Shown here piece by piece: positions 34,921 through 48,300 of a DNA stretch of 64,000 nucleotides; the stretch's first letter is position 1; every line of letters begins with the position of its first letter. The notes below the pieces were generated by a model. The model was not told the DNA's origin. It did no database searches and worked only from the letters and a program-made list of their open reading frames with translations. The stretch covers positions 60,886,649-60,950,648 of the forward strand of contig CM045758.1 of the NCBI GenBank assembly GCA_025200525.1, given 5' to 3'. The DNA is from Camellia lanceoleosa (Eukaryota; Streptophyta; Magnoliopsida; Ericales; Theaceae). Both the position numbers and the translations under genes were made by a program.

Positions 34921-36127
34921 CAATCATTAGGTCTGATAATGAAGTATCTCAATCACTAATTCACCCCTTAATCACAAAGTATCATCTTTAAACAATGGAT
35001 AAAGTGAATTACCCAATTCAAATGACTGCTATTATCAACTTTTATGTTGTACTCAAACCTGAAATTGATAGTATAAATTAATTAATTAAGAGTTAATTTC
35101 TATTCAGACTATTACGTGTGGGGTTTGGATTCGTGGGACTACCACGTGCTCCACTCTATTGTTTTATGTTTTATGTTTTATTATCTTTGTTTTCAATAAA
35201 ATTTAATAATATGCTTTAAAATCATACTTATATTTCATTTTTTTATTTTTTATTTTTTGATAAATCTGATAAAGTTATATAACTACTTTCACATTAATCT
35301 GATTATTTATACCCAAAAAAAAAATCTACTTATAACTTATAGAATGATCAAAACAAATTGTAGGAATGGAATATGCAGTGAGTCTGTTCCATACAATGAA
35401 CCTAAAAAATAAGAAAATTGAGATGATGTTACATGTCACCATACACAAATAAATAATAATGACCAGGATACAATTAGTCAACTGTCTTCAATTTCTTTCC
35501 CACAGACTCTTCAATTTCATTAATATTCAATACTTGTATGAGTTAACATAATTTGCTTGGGGGAAATAATAAAACAAAACCTATTGTCAAAGGAGAAAAA
35601 GACATTTAGGTCTTGTTTGGTTAAAAAAAAAAAAAAAATTCAGTAGCAATTAATTTTTCATTGTTTTTTATTTTTTGTAAAGAGTTTATAGTGTAAAACT
35701 ATAACATTCTAGTTTTGATGAGAAGAAAAAAACACTATTTTTAAGGGGAAAAATCTTGTGTCTGCATTGCACACTATGGGATATTTTGAGAAGATAGTAA
35801 AACGTTAGTTTTTAGTTTTTTACCAAGTTTTTTGACTTTTTTGAAAATGATTTGGAAAATTAGTAAAAAGCTGTTTTTTTATTTTTTGGGTTAATAGTCG
35901 TTTATAGTGCCACATCATACTAAAATGACTAAAATACCCCCACCCAACTTAGAAAATTTATATTTTGTCCTAGCCCTCAAGATGTAAACATGGATGGTAG
36001 TTACGTAATTTCCCAACTTGCTTTTTGGCCACTTCCCAAATAACCAAAAACACAACTTTGGTGTTTTGTGAGGCTACAAGACGTGGCTTCTTATTGGGGT
36101 TCTCAAAAGAGCACTATATACACAAAA
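34921..36127. other. Gene-free AT-rich stretch
   Basis: No coding sequence. About 35780-36055 has gatagtaaaacgttag...ttcccaaataacc, resembling a worn MITE of the AGCTAACTTTT type. The rest is unremarkable. Confidence 0.45.
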
Positions 36128-36431
36128 TTATAAAAGAGTGCTACTATTAGCACTTACTAAAATTTTTTGGACCTCCCATTTCTTTGGACCTTAATCCTAA
36201 ATCCTAAATTTTAATAATATTTTTTTGGACACCCCACTTATTACCAAATCCACCCATATTCATAATATTTTCACAATGAAATGCACACCCACCTAATTTT
36301 TCATCCTTCTCCTTCCCTGACTCACTCAATCTTCTGAGTTTGGAGTTTTGGTCCAGTATAGAATTCTTGGACCCCAACCCTCCATCACTCCCATTGCCAT
36401 CTCAGCCATCAACGGAGCATTCTGACGACTC

Positions 36432-36683
36432 TCATCTTCTCTGAACGCTTCTCATCTTCTCTAAACGCTTTTCGTATCCCGAATCAGTAACCTCTCTCAT
36501 CCTCTCATCATCATCTTCTTCGTTGCTTTTTGTATCTTCGTCATCACTAAGATCGATCGAAGATACTCTAATTTCTACGGGATTTGCATAACCGTTTGCA
36601 AGATGAGAAAAAAGAGAATTATCATCTGAATCGCCATCAGAACCATCGTCTGAATTACCATCAGAATTCTGAATGTAACCCAA
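36432..36683 (-). CDS. Small acidic open frame inside the MULE-like element (83 aa), unknown
   Basis: The frame starts MGYIQNSDGNSDDGSDGDSD and continues with an Asp/Glu-rich middle (DLSDDEDTKSNEEDDDE) before a basic end (EKRLEKMRSVQRR). I do not recognise it. It could be a fragment captured from a host gene with a simple acidic repeat, or a chance frame; the repetitive GATGAT-type codons weaken the case. Confidence 0.25.
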   Translation of the reverse strand: MGYIQNSDGNSDDGSDGDSDDNSLFSHLANGYANPVEIRVSSIDLSDDEDTKSNEEDDDERMREVTDSGYEKRLEKMRSVQRR

Positions 36684-37298
36684 AATAATTTGTTCACCAC
36701 TGTGTAGCCGAAAAAATGTATTTTGTTCAGAACTGTTTTGTCGAACAATAATGATCCTGTCAGCACTATATGTCCAAACAAAATTTGTTCATCACTATGT
36801 AACTTCAATCCATTCCAATTCACAACTTAAAATAACATGAATTAAATCCATTCAAAATACATAACTTAAATCCATTTCAATTCACTCTTTTCCATTCTAA
36901 GTTAGTTTAACAAAGAAAATTATATAACTGACTATCTGCATTAATGTTCGGAACCTATGTATTGAACGAAAAGATTATGTTCAGTACTATATTACCGAAC
37001 ATAATTCTAACAGTCAGCAAACCAGTACCGAACAGCTCGAACGAAACAAGAACGACTGAAAACAACCGAGAATGTTGTCCTCGTTCTCCATTGCTCTACA
37101 TAGTAAAATAAGTAATGAAGTATGCGTTATACTTGAAACAAAACTTTCAAGTTCAATAATGTTGATGATGGTGATGAAGATGACACATTCAGTATTTAAG
37201 ATGATTATGAAAAATAATAGATTTATGATTTATGTTAGTTAGTTAGTTATGAAAAGTAATAGGTTTATGGTTTACAAACATGGAATACGTATAGTTGA

Positions 37299-37360
37299 AG
37301 TTGGAGTTGGAGTTGGAGTTGAAGTTGGAGGTGGGGGTGGGGGTGGGGGTGAGGGTGGGT
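37299..37360. repeat. G-rich short tandem repeat (gttgga then ggtggg)
   Basis: Four or more gttgga units pass into gggggtgggggtgggggt, a strong G-quadruplex candidate inside the MULE-like element. Confidence 0.8.
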
Positions 37361-38232
37361 GTCCAATATTATAGAGTATTAGTTCTTATTGATAGGTGGG
37401 TGTTTCATTTAATAATGTCTTTTAATGTAATTTTACTTTAGGGTATAATTGTAATTTAAAAAAAATTATAAAATGGGGGGTCTAAAGAATTTTGACAGGT
37501 GCTAATAGCAAAACTCTTATAAAAATACATAAACTCAACACAAATTTGTGTAATTGCATAAATTTTTATGAATTTAAGTAAATTTGTGTTCAATTTATAT
37601 ATATATATATATATTTTGAGTAAGTATTTATGTAAATTTGTAAAACATTTATTTATACCGGAGCATTTTGATCCCAAAGATTTTTAAGTGGTGTTTTAAA
37701 AAATTAGTAAAAAGTTAATTTTTTAATTTTTTTAATAATTTTTTTTGACAAAAAATTGAGTTCTTTTGGATAAAAAGGCTAACTTTTTTAATTAAAAAAA
37801 ATTAAAAAGCTAAAAAATTTAAGCCAAAAAGCTGATTTTTTTGACCCTTCCCAAAGTGCCCTAAAGATGTCATGCTTATTCATCAGGTAGGTGATGTCAT
37901 CGCTTAATCACGAGTTCGGAGTTCCTTATTGCCGTAGTTATCATAATTTTGATCCATTCTACCATTGGCTAAATAATTCAAATCAAATTAAGATCTTAAA
38001 TTCAATAAAACTTAAAAGTGATTGCGATGCTAGTGACCATACGATGTTACTTATAAAATCGTATAGAATGGTATTACGATCCTAATTCTACAAAAAAAAA
38101 TAAAAAATAAATAAAAATAAAAAATTCTTATTATTTATTTGTTATATATCTGTATATATTTATATAATTAAATTTGATTATAAACTCTTCCTCCAAACAT
38201 TGCTTCTAATTTATATTAACATTAAAGATTTA

Positions 38233-38864
38233 AGGTAAATTATATTAATGGTTCCTATAGTTTGGTACTTATGTCATTTTGGTTCCTAATTTTTTAATTA
38301 TGACACATTTGACTCTGAATTTTGAATCTTGTTTCAAATAAAGACAATTGTAAATACTATTAAATTTTTCAAAGGCAAAATTATCAAGTTGATAAAATAT
38401 AAATTAATTTGATAAAAATAAATATCAAAAAATTATTTTTAAATTTTTAAAAATTATTCCTAGCTACTAAAGATAAAATTATATAAAATTGATAAATCTT
38501 TTAGACATTTATTATTTTTTTTACTAAATTAATTTTTATTATGTATTTAGATGATGATCATGTAAAATTAATTTTTGAAAATTAATCATATAATGTTTAT
38601 TAATTTTTATCAATTTTACATAATTTTACTTTTAGTGAGTAGAAATAATTTTTAAAATATTTTAAAATATTTTTTTGACATTTATTTTTGTCAAATTAAT
38701 TTATATTTTATCAAATTGACAATTTTGCCCTTGAAATTAAGCAATGGTATGTTCAATTGTCTGTATTTGGAACAAGATTCAAAATTCATGATCAAATATA
38801 TCACAATTGAAAAGTCAAAGTGACACAAGCCCTAAACTATAGGGACTAATAGTATAATTTGTCC
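38233..38864. mobile_element. 632-bp fold-back MULE-type MITE with 9-bp TSD
   Basis: The left end GGTAAATTATATTAATGG... mirrors the right end ...GTATAATTTGTCC over roughly 130 bases. AAAGATTTA (38224-38232) and AAAGATGTA (38865-38873) flank it, a 9-bp duplication with one change, as expected of Mutator-like elements. The interior is nearly palindromic and non-coding. Confidence 0.75.
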
Positions 38865-39016
38865 AAAGATGTACTATATTAAATATTATTTTTTTAATAA
38901 TTTTAAAATATTTAAGATACATTATTATTATAAAAATTTATTATTTTATTTTATCTTAAAAACAAAAGTTTACCATTTTTGTTCGATTCATTAATTTCTC
39001 TCGACCATCTTACTTA

Positions 39017-39231
39017 GGCTTCCTTTGAAAAGTAAAAGTTGGGGTTTTTTTTTACTATTTTAGTCACAAAATACAAAATAGACTTTTTAACTCAATAAAA
39101 CAAAACATCGCATCCAATCCATAATCATTATATTCTTTCTCTCACAAAAAAGCCTGAAATCCTTCCCAAATCAAATTTTTTAATCCCAAACTAAAATATT
39201 TAAAAAATCAACTTACTTTTCAAACAAATCC
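39017..39231. mobile_element. 215-bp Tourist-like MITE with TTA duplication
   Basis: Ends GGCTTCCTTTGAAAAGTAAA and, inverted, ACTTTTCAAACAAATCC; TTA lies at 39014-39016 and 39232-39234. Confidence 0.65.
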
Positions 39232-39501
39232 TTAGGATTATTTTAGAAAGTTAGTTAAAAGTTAACTTTATTACTTTTTTTTTTAACTTTTTAAAAATAT
39301 ATTTTAAAAAAAATGGTATGATAAAAAAAATTTAAAATCAAAAAACAACTTTCAACCCCCTATCCAAACCCAAACAGGGGCTTAATATCCTGATTTTAAT
39401 AACTTTATGTGTAGATGCAATTGGAGTTAGGAGAACGGGCGAACAGATATGCAACTTTTACTTTGATCTTTGACTTTAACCAACCTTTATTGTATAGAGA
39501 A

Positions 39502-39657
39502 ATGTTAGCAATCATGAAATTTTTTTATGAAAATGGTCGTGAAAAATTTGTGATCCTTAGATTACCTTGATTAGTGTGTGGTGTTTTATTGTAAGTGTAA
39601 TTCAAAAATCACAAATCTTTTATGACCATTTTCATAAAAAAATTTTCATAATACTTA
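39502..39657. mobile_element. Fold-back MITE, about 156 bp
   Basis: The left arm (aaatgttagcaatcatgaaa and ttttatgaaaatggtcgtga) pairs with the right arm (tatgaccattttcataaaa, then ttcataatacttaataa) for about 50 bases. No clear target duplication. Confidence 0.6.
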
Positions 39658-39659
39658 AT

Positions 39660-41620
39660 AATATTATTATATTGTATAATTACAATCTTTTTGGAGGCGG
39701 TGATTTTTTATTTTTTTAAATTAATGAGGCGGTGCTTAGTTATTGTTCACTTTTGTCTTTGTCTTTCCATATATCTTTGTATATGACGTGGTGAAAAAAA
39801 GGCGGCTAGTTACATTTTACCCTCTTAAATTATTTTTTTAATTAAAACTTATAATATTTATTCTAATTTATTTATTAATTATTTTCAATTTAAATTTTAA
39901 TAACAAAAACACCTTTTTAAGTATAGGAGCAAATTATATTTCACTCTCGAACTATCACTCAATATCACTCTATCCTTTTAGCTAAAAACAAGTTTGATTC
40001 TTAATTTAAAATACAATTTTTAAGTTTTTTTAAATAATTCTTCATTTTTTTTTATTTTTGAGTAAAAAAATTCATATTTTAGTTTTTAAAAAATTAATTT
40101 TTAGATGCACCTAAAATTTAAATCTTTATGAAGAATTTTTTTTAAAAATCACTAAAGACGAAAAAATAAAAAACATAAAATAAAAAATTAGTATAGTTTT
40201 ATATTTACTGTCTTTAGTGAACATTTTTTAGATTTTTCATAAATATTTTCGTTGTTTGGTTTTCAATTTTTTTTAAAAAAATTTCTAACAAACTAAAAAT
40301 TCATATATTGACAAAAAATTTATAAAAAAAATAAGAAAGTCCAAATTAAAAGTGGTATTAGATGATAGTTCAAGGTGGTAAACTATAATTTATCCAATCA
40401 ATGAAAGAGTATTTTAGTCATAAAGGTTCAAATTGAAAAAAAATTAGTAGATGAGAGGAGTTAGTTGTTACAATTTTTAATTTTTTTTTTATCGACAAAA
40501 TTCAGTTATTAATTATTAGATTAGCACGTATGGTAGTTAGTCTTCCCACCCTTGCAAAACACTAAAGTGTTAACCTTTTAATTCAACTCTTTCTTAAGAA
40601 GATTTAAACTCATGACCTCCCCATTGGAATTAAATCCTTAGAAAAATCATGATAGCTAATTAGGTTAGCCCAATTGGTTTACAATTTTTTGTTGAGGGGG
40701 GGATAAAGTGATACGAGACAATAGTTGAAGCGTATGAAGTGTAATTTATCCAAAAAAAATCAAAACAGGGCTAAATTATTTGTTTATGGGCAAAATTTAC
40801 TTTACCTCCATATAATTTCGGCTTTGACCACTTTAACCCCAATAGTTGAAATATAAACAGAATTCCTTTATAATTTTAGACTTAGTGCAAAGCTAACTCT
40901 ATTAAAACAGTGACAAAATTATCTAAATACCCTTATGCCATAAAATTACCTCTGCCTTATCCGAATACTCTTAATCATATATTTAATAAATTAAATCATA
41001 AATTAATCTAAACAGTCTAATTTTTAATTTTTAACCAAATTTTTTATTCAGATACATTTTTAAATTAAACATACATATTATATATATATATATAACAAAT
41101 TAAATCATAAATTAATCTAAACACCTTAATTTATTACCATTAAATTAAATCATCAAATTTCTTTAATCTAATTTTTAATTTTTAACCTAATTTTTTATTT
41201 AATAGCATTTTAAATTAAATAGATACATATATTTATTTAACAAATTAAACCATAAATAAACTTAAACACCCTAATTTATTATCATAAAATTACCTTAATC
41301 TAACTTTTTTATTTTTAACTTACCTTAATCTAACTTTTTATTTTTAACTTAATTTCTCATTTAATAAGATTTTAAATTAAATTACTGATAGAAGAGAACA
41401 TTTAGGGTTAGAGTTAGGGGTTAGTTAGGAATATAATTTAATTTGGAGAAGAAGATGAACATGGGGGTATTTTTGACATTTAATTTAATTTTTGACTTAA
41501 CTTGGGATTTTTGAATTGATGACTTTCAGTTTGAGAGAGTGTAGCATACCTTCTGTTACTATTGAAAAAATAAATAAATAGTAACACTTTAGTCCAAAAC
41601 TATAAAAGGTTCTTTGGGCT
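39660..41620. other. Gene-free AT-rich stretch with repeat debris
   Basis: Near 41020-41370 a phrase of the type taacctaattttttatttaat with attaaatcataaattaatct recurs several times as a degenerate local repeat. No coding sequence or RNA gene is seen. Confidence 0.5.
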
Positions 41621-41627
41621 ATTTTGG

Positions 41628-41756
41628 GAAGCTAGCAAAAAGCTAGCTTTTAGTTTTTTAGGGTTTTTTTACTCAAGTCCTATCCAAAAAGCTAACTTTT
41701 TTTGGGTAAAAAAGTCAAAAGCTAACTTTTTACTAACTTTTCAAAACACTTGTATA
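41628..41756. mobile_element. Small MITE-like element (GGGCTATTTTGGGAAGC end)
   Basis: The left end gggctattttgggaagctag faces gctaactttttactaacttttcaaaac on the right, with repeated AGCTAACTTTT motifs. Boundaries are approximate. Confidence 0.4.
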
Positions 41757-42537
41757 TATTTAAACCATATGAGAGTAAAATATTCCGAGGCAAAATCATG
41801 ATGGGGGTAATGTGAATTTTTCCTTTTGTTTATTCCACCAATTTTGTTTTAGTTCACAATTTCACTTTTAACTTCTAATTTTTCTATCTTTCAACTTTTT
41901 ATAAATAAATCAATTAATTCAGCCTATTAACAGAGATTAAAATATCATGGCTTCCCAATTGAGCTAATAGAATACAACCAACCAATAGATAGGGATATTT
42001 GAATCTCTGACCTCACAGTAATGTAAAGATTTTGATTAATGAATGAATCTCGTTTGTTTTGCCAAGAATTTGTTGAAAATAACAAAAATTGAGAGATATA
42101 CTATATGCTTGGAACCAATTAAAAATATTTTTTAAATAGGGGTAGAACTGCAATTTCAAACAATTGAAGGAGGAACGTGACCCCTATGGTTCCCTAAATA
42201 AAAAGAAGAAACTTATCCAAAAAGCTCAATGCAATTTTTACGCATTTTAAAATATTTTTACATATTTTAATATATTTTTTACACATCTACTAAATTATTT
42301 ACAATTCAAAAAGCTATTATTAGTATTTTCAATTGATAATTTATCCAATAAAAATAAAAGATCATGAAAAACGCTGATGACCGCTCAAAAATGTAACAAA
42401 AAAAAAGACCCATCAAAAGAATTGTCACTATTCTAAGTGGACCTACAAAATATATATTAAAAACCTTTGATGTTGTAAATTTATTTTTTTTTTTTTTTAA
42501 ATTTCGCCTTGTACTCACAATTTATTTATGTTATTTA

Positions 42538-42766
42538 GATCTCCTTTGACAACTCACTGTTTTAGTTTAAAAATTAAAAAATTACTAAAAAAATTAAAAA
42601 AATTAACAATCTATATCAAAAAATCAAAATTTTCTTTCTCTCTACTTTTACATATCTTTTCATAAAAAAAAAAAAAAAATTTATTTTAAATATATTAATT
42701 TTTTATCTCATATTTTAATAAAAAAATAAATAAAATTATTAAAATACTCCGTTCCTAAACGGGGTT
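42538..42766 (+). mobile_element. Harbinger-derived MITE, copy 3 (229 bp, diverged)
   Basis: It has the same length and inner order as copy 1 (aacaatctatatcaaaaaatc, tctctctacttttacat), with worn ends (GATCTCCTTTGAC, CGTTCCTAAACGGGGTT) and TTA at 42535-42537 and 42767-42769. Confidence 0.75.
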
Positions 42767-42769
42767 TTA

Positions 42770-44461
42770 CATGACCCTATAGATAAATCGTGACTATTAC
42801 TAATCTATGTGGCAAACCCTGGCCCGCACTTCCTTCATGTTGGTGCATGCATGGGGAAGTCGGCCGCAGCCGGAATGAGGGAGGTTGTTCCGCGGGTTTT
42901 GTTGTGCGATAAAATGGGTTTATTTTAGGATTTATTTTGATAATTTAAATTGTTTATATGTTAAAATACATCAAATAAAATATATTTGTAAAAAGTCAAA
43001 GTTAATCGGATATCATTTATCCATTCATCCACTCACATTTGCATTTATTTTAATATTTTAAATCACAATTATTATTTATTTTATTTTATAAATACAAATG
43101 TGATTAGATGAATCGGTAAACGATATCCGATTAACTTGATTTTTTGTAAGAATATTTTATTTGATATATTCTAAAATATAAACGGCTCAAATTATCAAAA
43201 TAGATTCCGAAATAGGCCTATTTTGTCGCACAATAGTTGCTACTGCGCGGGCTGCGCAACAGCATCCTCAAATCCGCCGCAGCCCACAAGTTGAGAGTGT
43301 ATATAGATGTGAAACAAAAAAAATAGTTACATATATTATTACAAATATATTTATAAATATAGTTAGAAATATATCAGTCACAACACCTATCCTATGGGGT
43401 TGTATTTGTTCAAGTTATTTTCTACAATAAATGAGAGAGAGTGAGAGGAAATAGTGAGGGAATGCTTTGTTTGATCAAAATGAGCTAGTTGCAAATTGGG
43501 GGTCCCTGTAATGAACTAGTTGCATAAGTTTTGTCTCGAAATTCCTTGCATGTGCCTGTAGTGCAACAACAGCTGCAAATGATAAAGACATTCATACATG
43601 CAAGTTGAAAAGTTTTTATACAAAAAGACAAAATAAGATATTTTCACAGGGCAAGACTATTCTACCTAGAAATTTTCCTCTAAGTCTATTGTGGCTCTAT
43701 CCATGCCATTTGTTTTTTGGGACTTTATTGTTAAACATGATTTTGTCGATTCAAATTCTGCCACGTATGATTTTGGAAATGTTTTATTCGCACAGTATAA
43801 AAAAATCTCTATATACATTATTTATGTTGTTCAAATATAAATTTTAGGATAAAAGTCAAATTTTAGAACATAGACTTGTGACCAAAAATAAATTATTCAA
43901 ATATACATTTTGTTCAACTATTTATGCTCGGACAATTACTTTTTGTTTAAAATTAAATATTTGACTTTTGTTTGAATATTTATATCTGAATGATGTAAAT
44001 GATGTGTACTGAGATTTTCTGTGACGTACGTAGAGAATTGCCTATGATTTTGATCACATGAACATCGGAAAGTCTAGCCTCTCCTAAAATAGCTAGAAAA
44101 AATTACCAAAATTTTTGAACAGGTGTAAATTTAACCTTCTTATTGTGGGGACATATGATCAACAAATCTTGTCCATTGATATAAAATTCTGAAATTTTTT
44201 CCCTAGGTTTGTAGTCTGTTCTTGCCATGAAAATCCATATTTATGCTAAAAACAATTTTGGTCACCCCCTTTAAAAAAGTATGTGAACATAACCTCCTCT
44301 CAAAGCAATAGACAATTGATTTAGTTAAAAAAACTAATGATTGGGCAAAATCGAATTCCTGGCTTGGGAGGGAACACAAATAAATCCATGCAAATATCTC
44401 AACTATAATGAAGTGCTTAATTTATAAGTGATGATTCTATCTTTTCAAATGACAAAGAGGT
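42770..44461. other. Gene-free intergenic stretch
   Basis: No gene is seen. An imperfect inverted repeat spans about 42890-43245 (gttgtgcgataaaatgggtt facing ggcctattttgtcgcacaat), so this may be another fold-back element with GC-richer flanks. The frame at 43605-43847 has no recognisable motif. Confidence 0.5.
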
Positions 44462-44464
44462 TAA

Positions 44465-44623
44465 TGCTGTGTTTGGTTGGGAAATTTGAGGCGGGATTTG
44501 GAAAGAGAAAGAAAAAAAATGTGTGAAATTAGGTAAAATATAGGCATGTTTTATTCACATTTCACCTATCTTTTCCATTTCGTTTTCCAAATCCCTTCAC
44601 AAATCTCCCAACCAAACACAGCA
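44465..44623. mobile_element. 159-bp Tourist-like MITE (TGCTGTGTTTGG family)
   Basis: Perfect ends TGCTGTGTTTGGTTGGG and CCCAACCAAACACAGCA, flanked by TAA (44462-44464 and 44624-44626). Related copies: 34115-34413 and, less closely, 47188-47305 and 60232-60361. Confidence 0.85.
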
Positions 44624-45217
44624 TAATGAGTCACATCAGTTTATATATAAACTATAATTGATGGAATAATCTTAATCAACAGTGAGGTATCCTTTTAAAT
44701 GGTTTTGTGCAGAGTTACTGTCAGCCATATATCTAGATATTTATTTTTGTCCTTCAGCTAGGACAAAAATATATGTTTTCCTCAAATCAGCAAACAGAAA
44801 AACCCAAATACTTAATTCCAAATGTGTAAATTTTATTGCACCATTGCATGAAATAAGTCAAAAGGACTAACTAGTAGTTTTACAATGCACAAGTGCAAAC
44901 AACTCAGTATAATTGATATTTTTTTGAATGTCACTAAGAAATGTTAACAAATACATATATATTTGAATTTACTAAGAAAATGTCTAAAGTGTGTCACCTA
45001 AAAACAATCAAAACATCTTCTAATAAGCCACTGTATCTGGAGGACTAACATAAATAGCTATGCTATAGTAAAAGCTAACCTGTACTTAACTGCTCAATAA
45101 GAATGCTATATAAAAATTAAAAATAAAAAAGGCGGTATTGAAATTTACATCCCAGAACTGCGTGAAAAGAATAGAGGACACTTGCAATGTTCGGATTTGC
45201 AAAGTTTTGTTGCTGTC

Positions 45218-45354
45218 ATCCATAAAAATTAAATAGAATTAATCTTCATTTCGTTGATCACATCTAGAGTATCCCTGTCAAGCTTTTCTTTCATCATTTC
45301 ACTATTATGTAAGAAACTGGGTTGATTTGTGGATGCAAGAAGTCTAGCCCAGGA
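45218..45354 (-). repeat. Tandem duplicate of the end of the PFK last exon (137-bp unit)
   Basis: About 134 bases of the last phosphofructokinase exon and the stop-codon region (45355-45488) are repeated with a 137-bp period immediately downstream in the gene's direction. The copy starts inside the codons for WARLLASTN and ends after the stop. It lies after the true stop codon, so it would fall in the 3' UTR. Confidence 0.9.
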
Positions 45355-45365
45355 ATCCATAAAAA

Positions 45366-48300
45366 TTAAATAGAATTAATCTTCATTTCGTTGATCACAT
45401 CTAGAGTATCCCTGTCAAGCTTTTCTTTCATCATTTCACTATTATGTAAGAAACTGGGTTGATTTGTGGATGCAAGAAGTCTAGCCCACATCCTGTCTGT
45501 TAACTTGACGATGTTCTGAGTTTCAGTCACACGCTGCAATGCCACACCATGACACTCAATATTTGAATTTAACGTGTCTATCATTATTAGATCATGCGAT
45601 AAATTAAAATTTACCACTTACACGATTGTTTTTTCTATATTTATAAATAGACTAGAATTGCCCCCCAACCCCCAAAAATTAGACAAAACTTCACAATAAG
45701 TTGTATAAATTTTAAACTAAAATTGTCAAAAAAGGGGAAATATAAAAACTGTTTAAAGTGCAGATAGTTTTGTTGTTTTTAGTCTTTCAAATGGGAAGTT
45801 TTTTACATTTACTAGTACATATATGTAAAATATGTTACTCATACGGTGTTAATCCAGTAGAAGTCCATGCAAAGAGTTTTTATTTAAGATAACAGGAATG
45901 GATACCATGTGACTTTCAACGTTGAAAATATAAAGCTAGATGACAAAAAAAAAAAAAAAAAGAGGAAATGAGAAACACCAATAAAAACCTAAGAACCACA
46001 AAACCACAAAAAATAAGTTGCCTACTCCAAATAACATCAAACTTGTTGAAGGAGACAAAAAGGCGAATTCAATCAACTTGAGGTTGTCATTATCTGAATC
46101 CAAGACGATGATATTAACAATTGTTTGTTTTTGATTAAATCATTTCAAACTTGTTGAAGGAGACAAAAAGGCGAATTCAATCAACTTGAGGTTGTCATTA
46201 TCTGAATCCAAGACGATGATATTAACAATTGTTTGTTTTTGATTAAATCATTTTCTTGTACCTAAGGTTAGTTAATTTATGTTACATATGATTATTAGTT
46301 TCTTGTTTTGTTCTTTTTTTTGCCCCCCACGGTTTTAGCTTATAGTTTTACTTTACGGCAGACATTATCTTTTCTTCATAAAAGATTGTTTGTGTCAGTG
46401 TCACTAGTTCTTATTTATTAATTTTGTGAATATTGTAACAATGGTTGGAATTATTGATTTCTTTATTATCACAAATATGTTATTAGAATTTTATCATACA
46501 CAGGATATAGAAAGTATTGTCACACCAGTTTCTTTGAAGGTTGGAACCAATGAGGAAAGATATGCAAACATCCTAAGGTTGATTTTTCTCCAATCAATTT
46601 TTGACTTAATGGTGACAAAAACGTATTTCCATTTAAGGCTCAATTAGGACTAAACTTTTAAATTTAAAAGGATGGTAAATTACGGTTTTCACCAATAGTT
46701 TAGGGTGAGTTTCATTTTGTTTCCTCCAATTACAATTGCGACACATTGGACCTTGAATTTAAATTAGGTTTAGCCATTTAGTCCAATTAGAGATTTGGAC
46801 AAAAATAAATAAATGCGAGTTCCACATGGCCTTGGCATTAACTCCATGTGAGATTCACATGGTCAAGAAAGCCATATGGCATCAACATGTGGTTATTCCA
46901 CCCAAATCCTTGAAGGGAGTTAACAGTTGGATTTAATTGAAACCAACTAAAACATGTAGGCACCAATGTGCTGCAATTGAAACTACAAGGGTCAAAGTGA
47001 AACTCACCCGAAGCTATTGGGGTGTAGAATGTAAGAGTAATGCTATACAAACAAATTTTCCTTACAAACTGATGTGGCAGTTGAGTTGTTCCTATTTCAA
47101 TTACCAATGTTTTGTAGGTGCATGCCACATTAGTTTGTAAAAGAAATTTGTTTGTATAGCATTTATCAAAATGTAATTTACCCGAAGGTAGTGTTTGGAT
47201 CATGGATTTGGGAAATGATTCGTAAAGGGAAAGGAAAAGGGAAAGGTGAGGTAAATGTGAATGAAACATAAGCTTCCCTACCCAAATTTATGATCCAAAC
47301 ACAGCTTAAAGAAAATTCAGAGTCTCAAGCACAAATAAAAACCAATAGGCAAAAGTACTCACAGCAATTGGGATATAAGCATGTTTGCTGTTCACCGGAC
47401 CAACTGTGAAGCCTGTGTACCCTGCCATTGCTCCATGCACAGCACTTTGAGCAAGCAGTGTGCAGTACACATTGTCTGATGCATTACTTGGAATGGCTCG
47501 GATCATGTATGTTGGATCTGAAGAAAATTTAAGTAGAGATCTTAAAACAATCAGTAACTAGATTCGGGGAAGATCGGATGTGCAATGTTTTCACTCTATA
47601 CACAGATAAGATACCTTAAAGAAAGGTACAAAGACATCTTAGGAGAAACCATAGTTTTTCCATGAAAATACTCATGAGATATAGGCATGTTGTGTATTGA
47701 GTAATGCTAGAGACCCACATATTTACACCCACAAATTCACCCACATTGATGTGGCATGGGAGTTGAGCCCATCATCATTAAGTGTGTAATAAATAAAAAG
47801 TTGACATATATCCTGCCGTATCATTGTCAGTAGAATTGTGGGTATTTTTTTAGGGTCTCAAACATTTTCCTTGTGTATTAATGTGTTTAGATGCAAATAT
47901 AAAAATCAAACGTTATTATCGTTACACTAGAACACTAAATCTATTAATACTCTTGGTTAAAGAAGCTTCCAAGGTTTAAATAAAAACTCATAATGATAGC
48001 TTCCATTGTTAGTGTTGAATCTAAAATGGTTAAGAAATAAAAATGTGAAGGAAGGTATTTTGGTTGATTACAGGACTGCATCTCATAGCCTAGAGAAAAA
48101 ATTTCTCACTCTCTAAAGATGTCTACCCATGCAAATGGCATAACACTAAATAACATTTAATTTCTTATTTTTACACAGTTCTGATCTATAACAAATTTCA
48201 GCTATGATGCGTGCAACAACACCTCAATCTATGAATCATATAATGAATCCACATAAATACTGAAGAGCTACAAGCCCACATTGCACAAACATTCCTTATC

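Larger units (their letters stand above)
36136..37516. mobile_element. MULE-like DNA transposon (1381 bp) with 8-bp TSD TTATAAAA
   Basis: The ends GAGTGCTACTATTAGCAC and, inverted, GTGCTAATAGCAAAACTC form terminal repeats that continue for about 38 bases with mismatches. TTATAAAA flanks both sides (36128-36135, 37517-37524). Duplications of 8-10 bp with long inverted ends point to MULE or hAT; the repeat length favours MULE. The interior is unlike its AT-rich surroundings around 36330-36680 and carries a small acidic frame, so a captured gene fragment is possible. No transposase is visible. Confidence 0.7.

Noticed and set aside
43605..43847. 80-codon plus-strand frame as a small gene
   Set aside because: Phe/Leu/Ile-rich AT-noise with no homology that I recognise and no promoter-like context.
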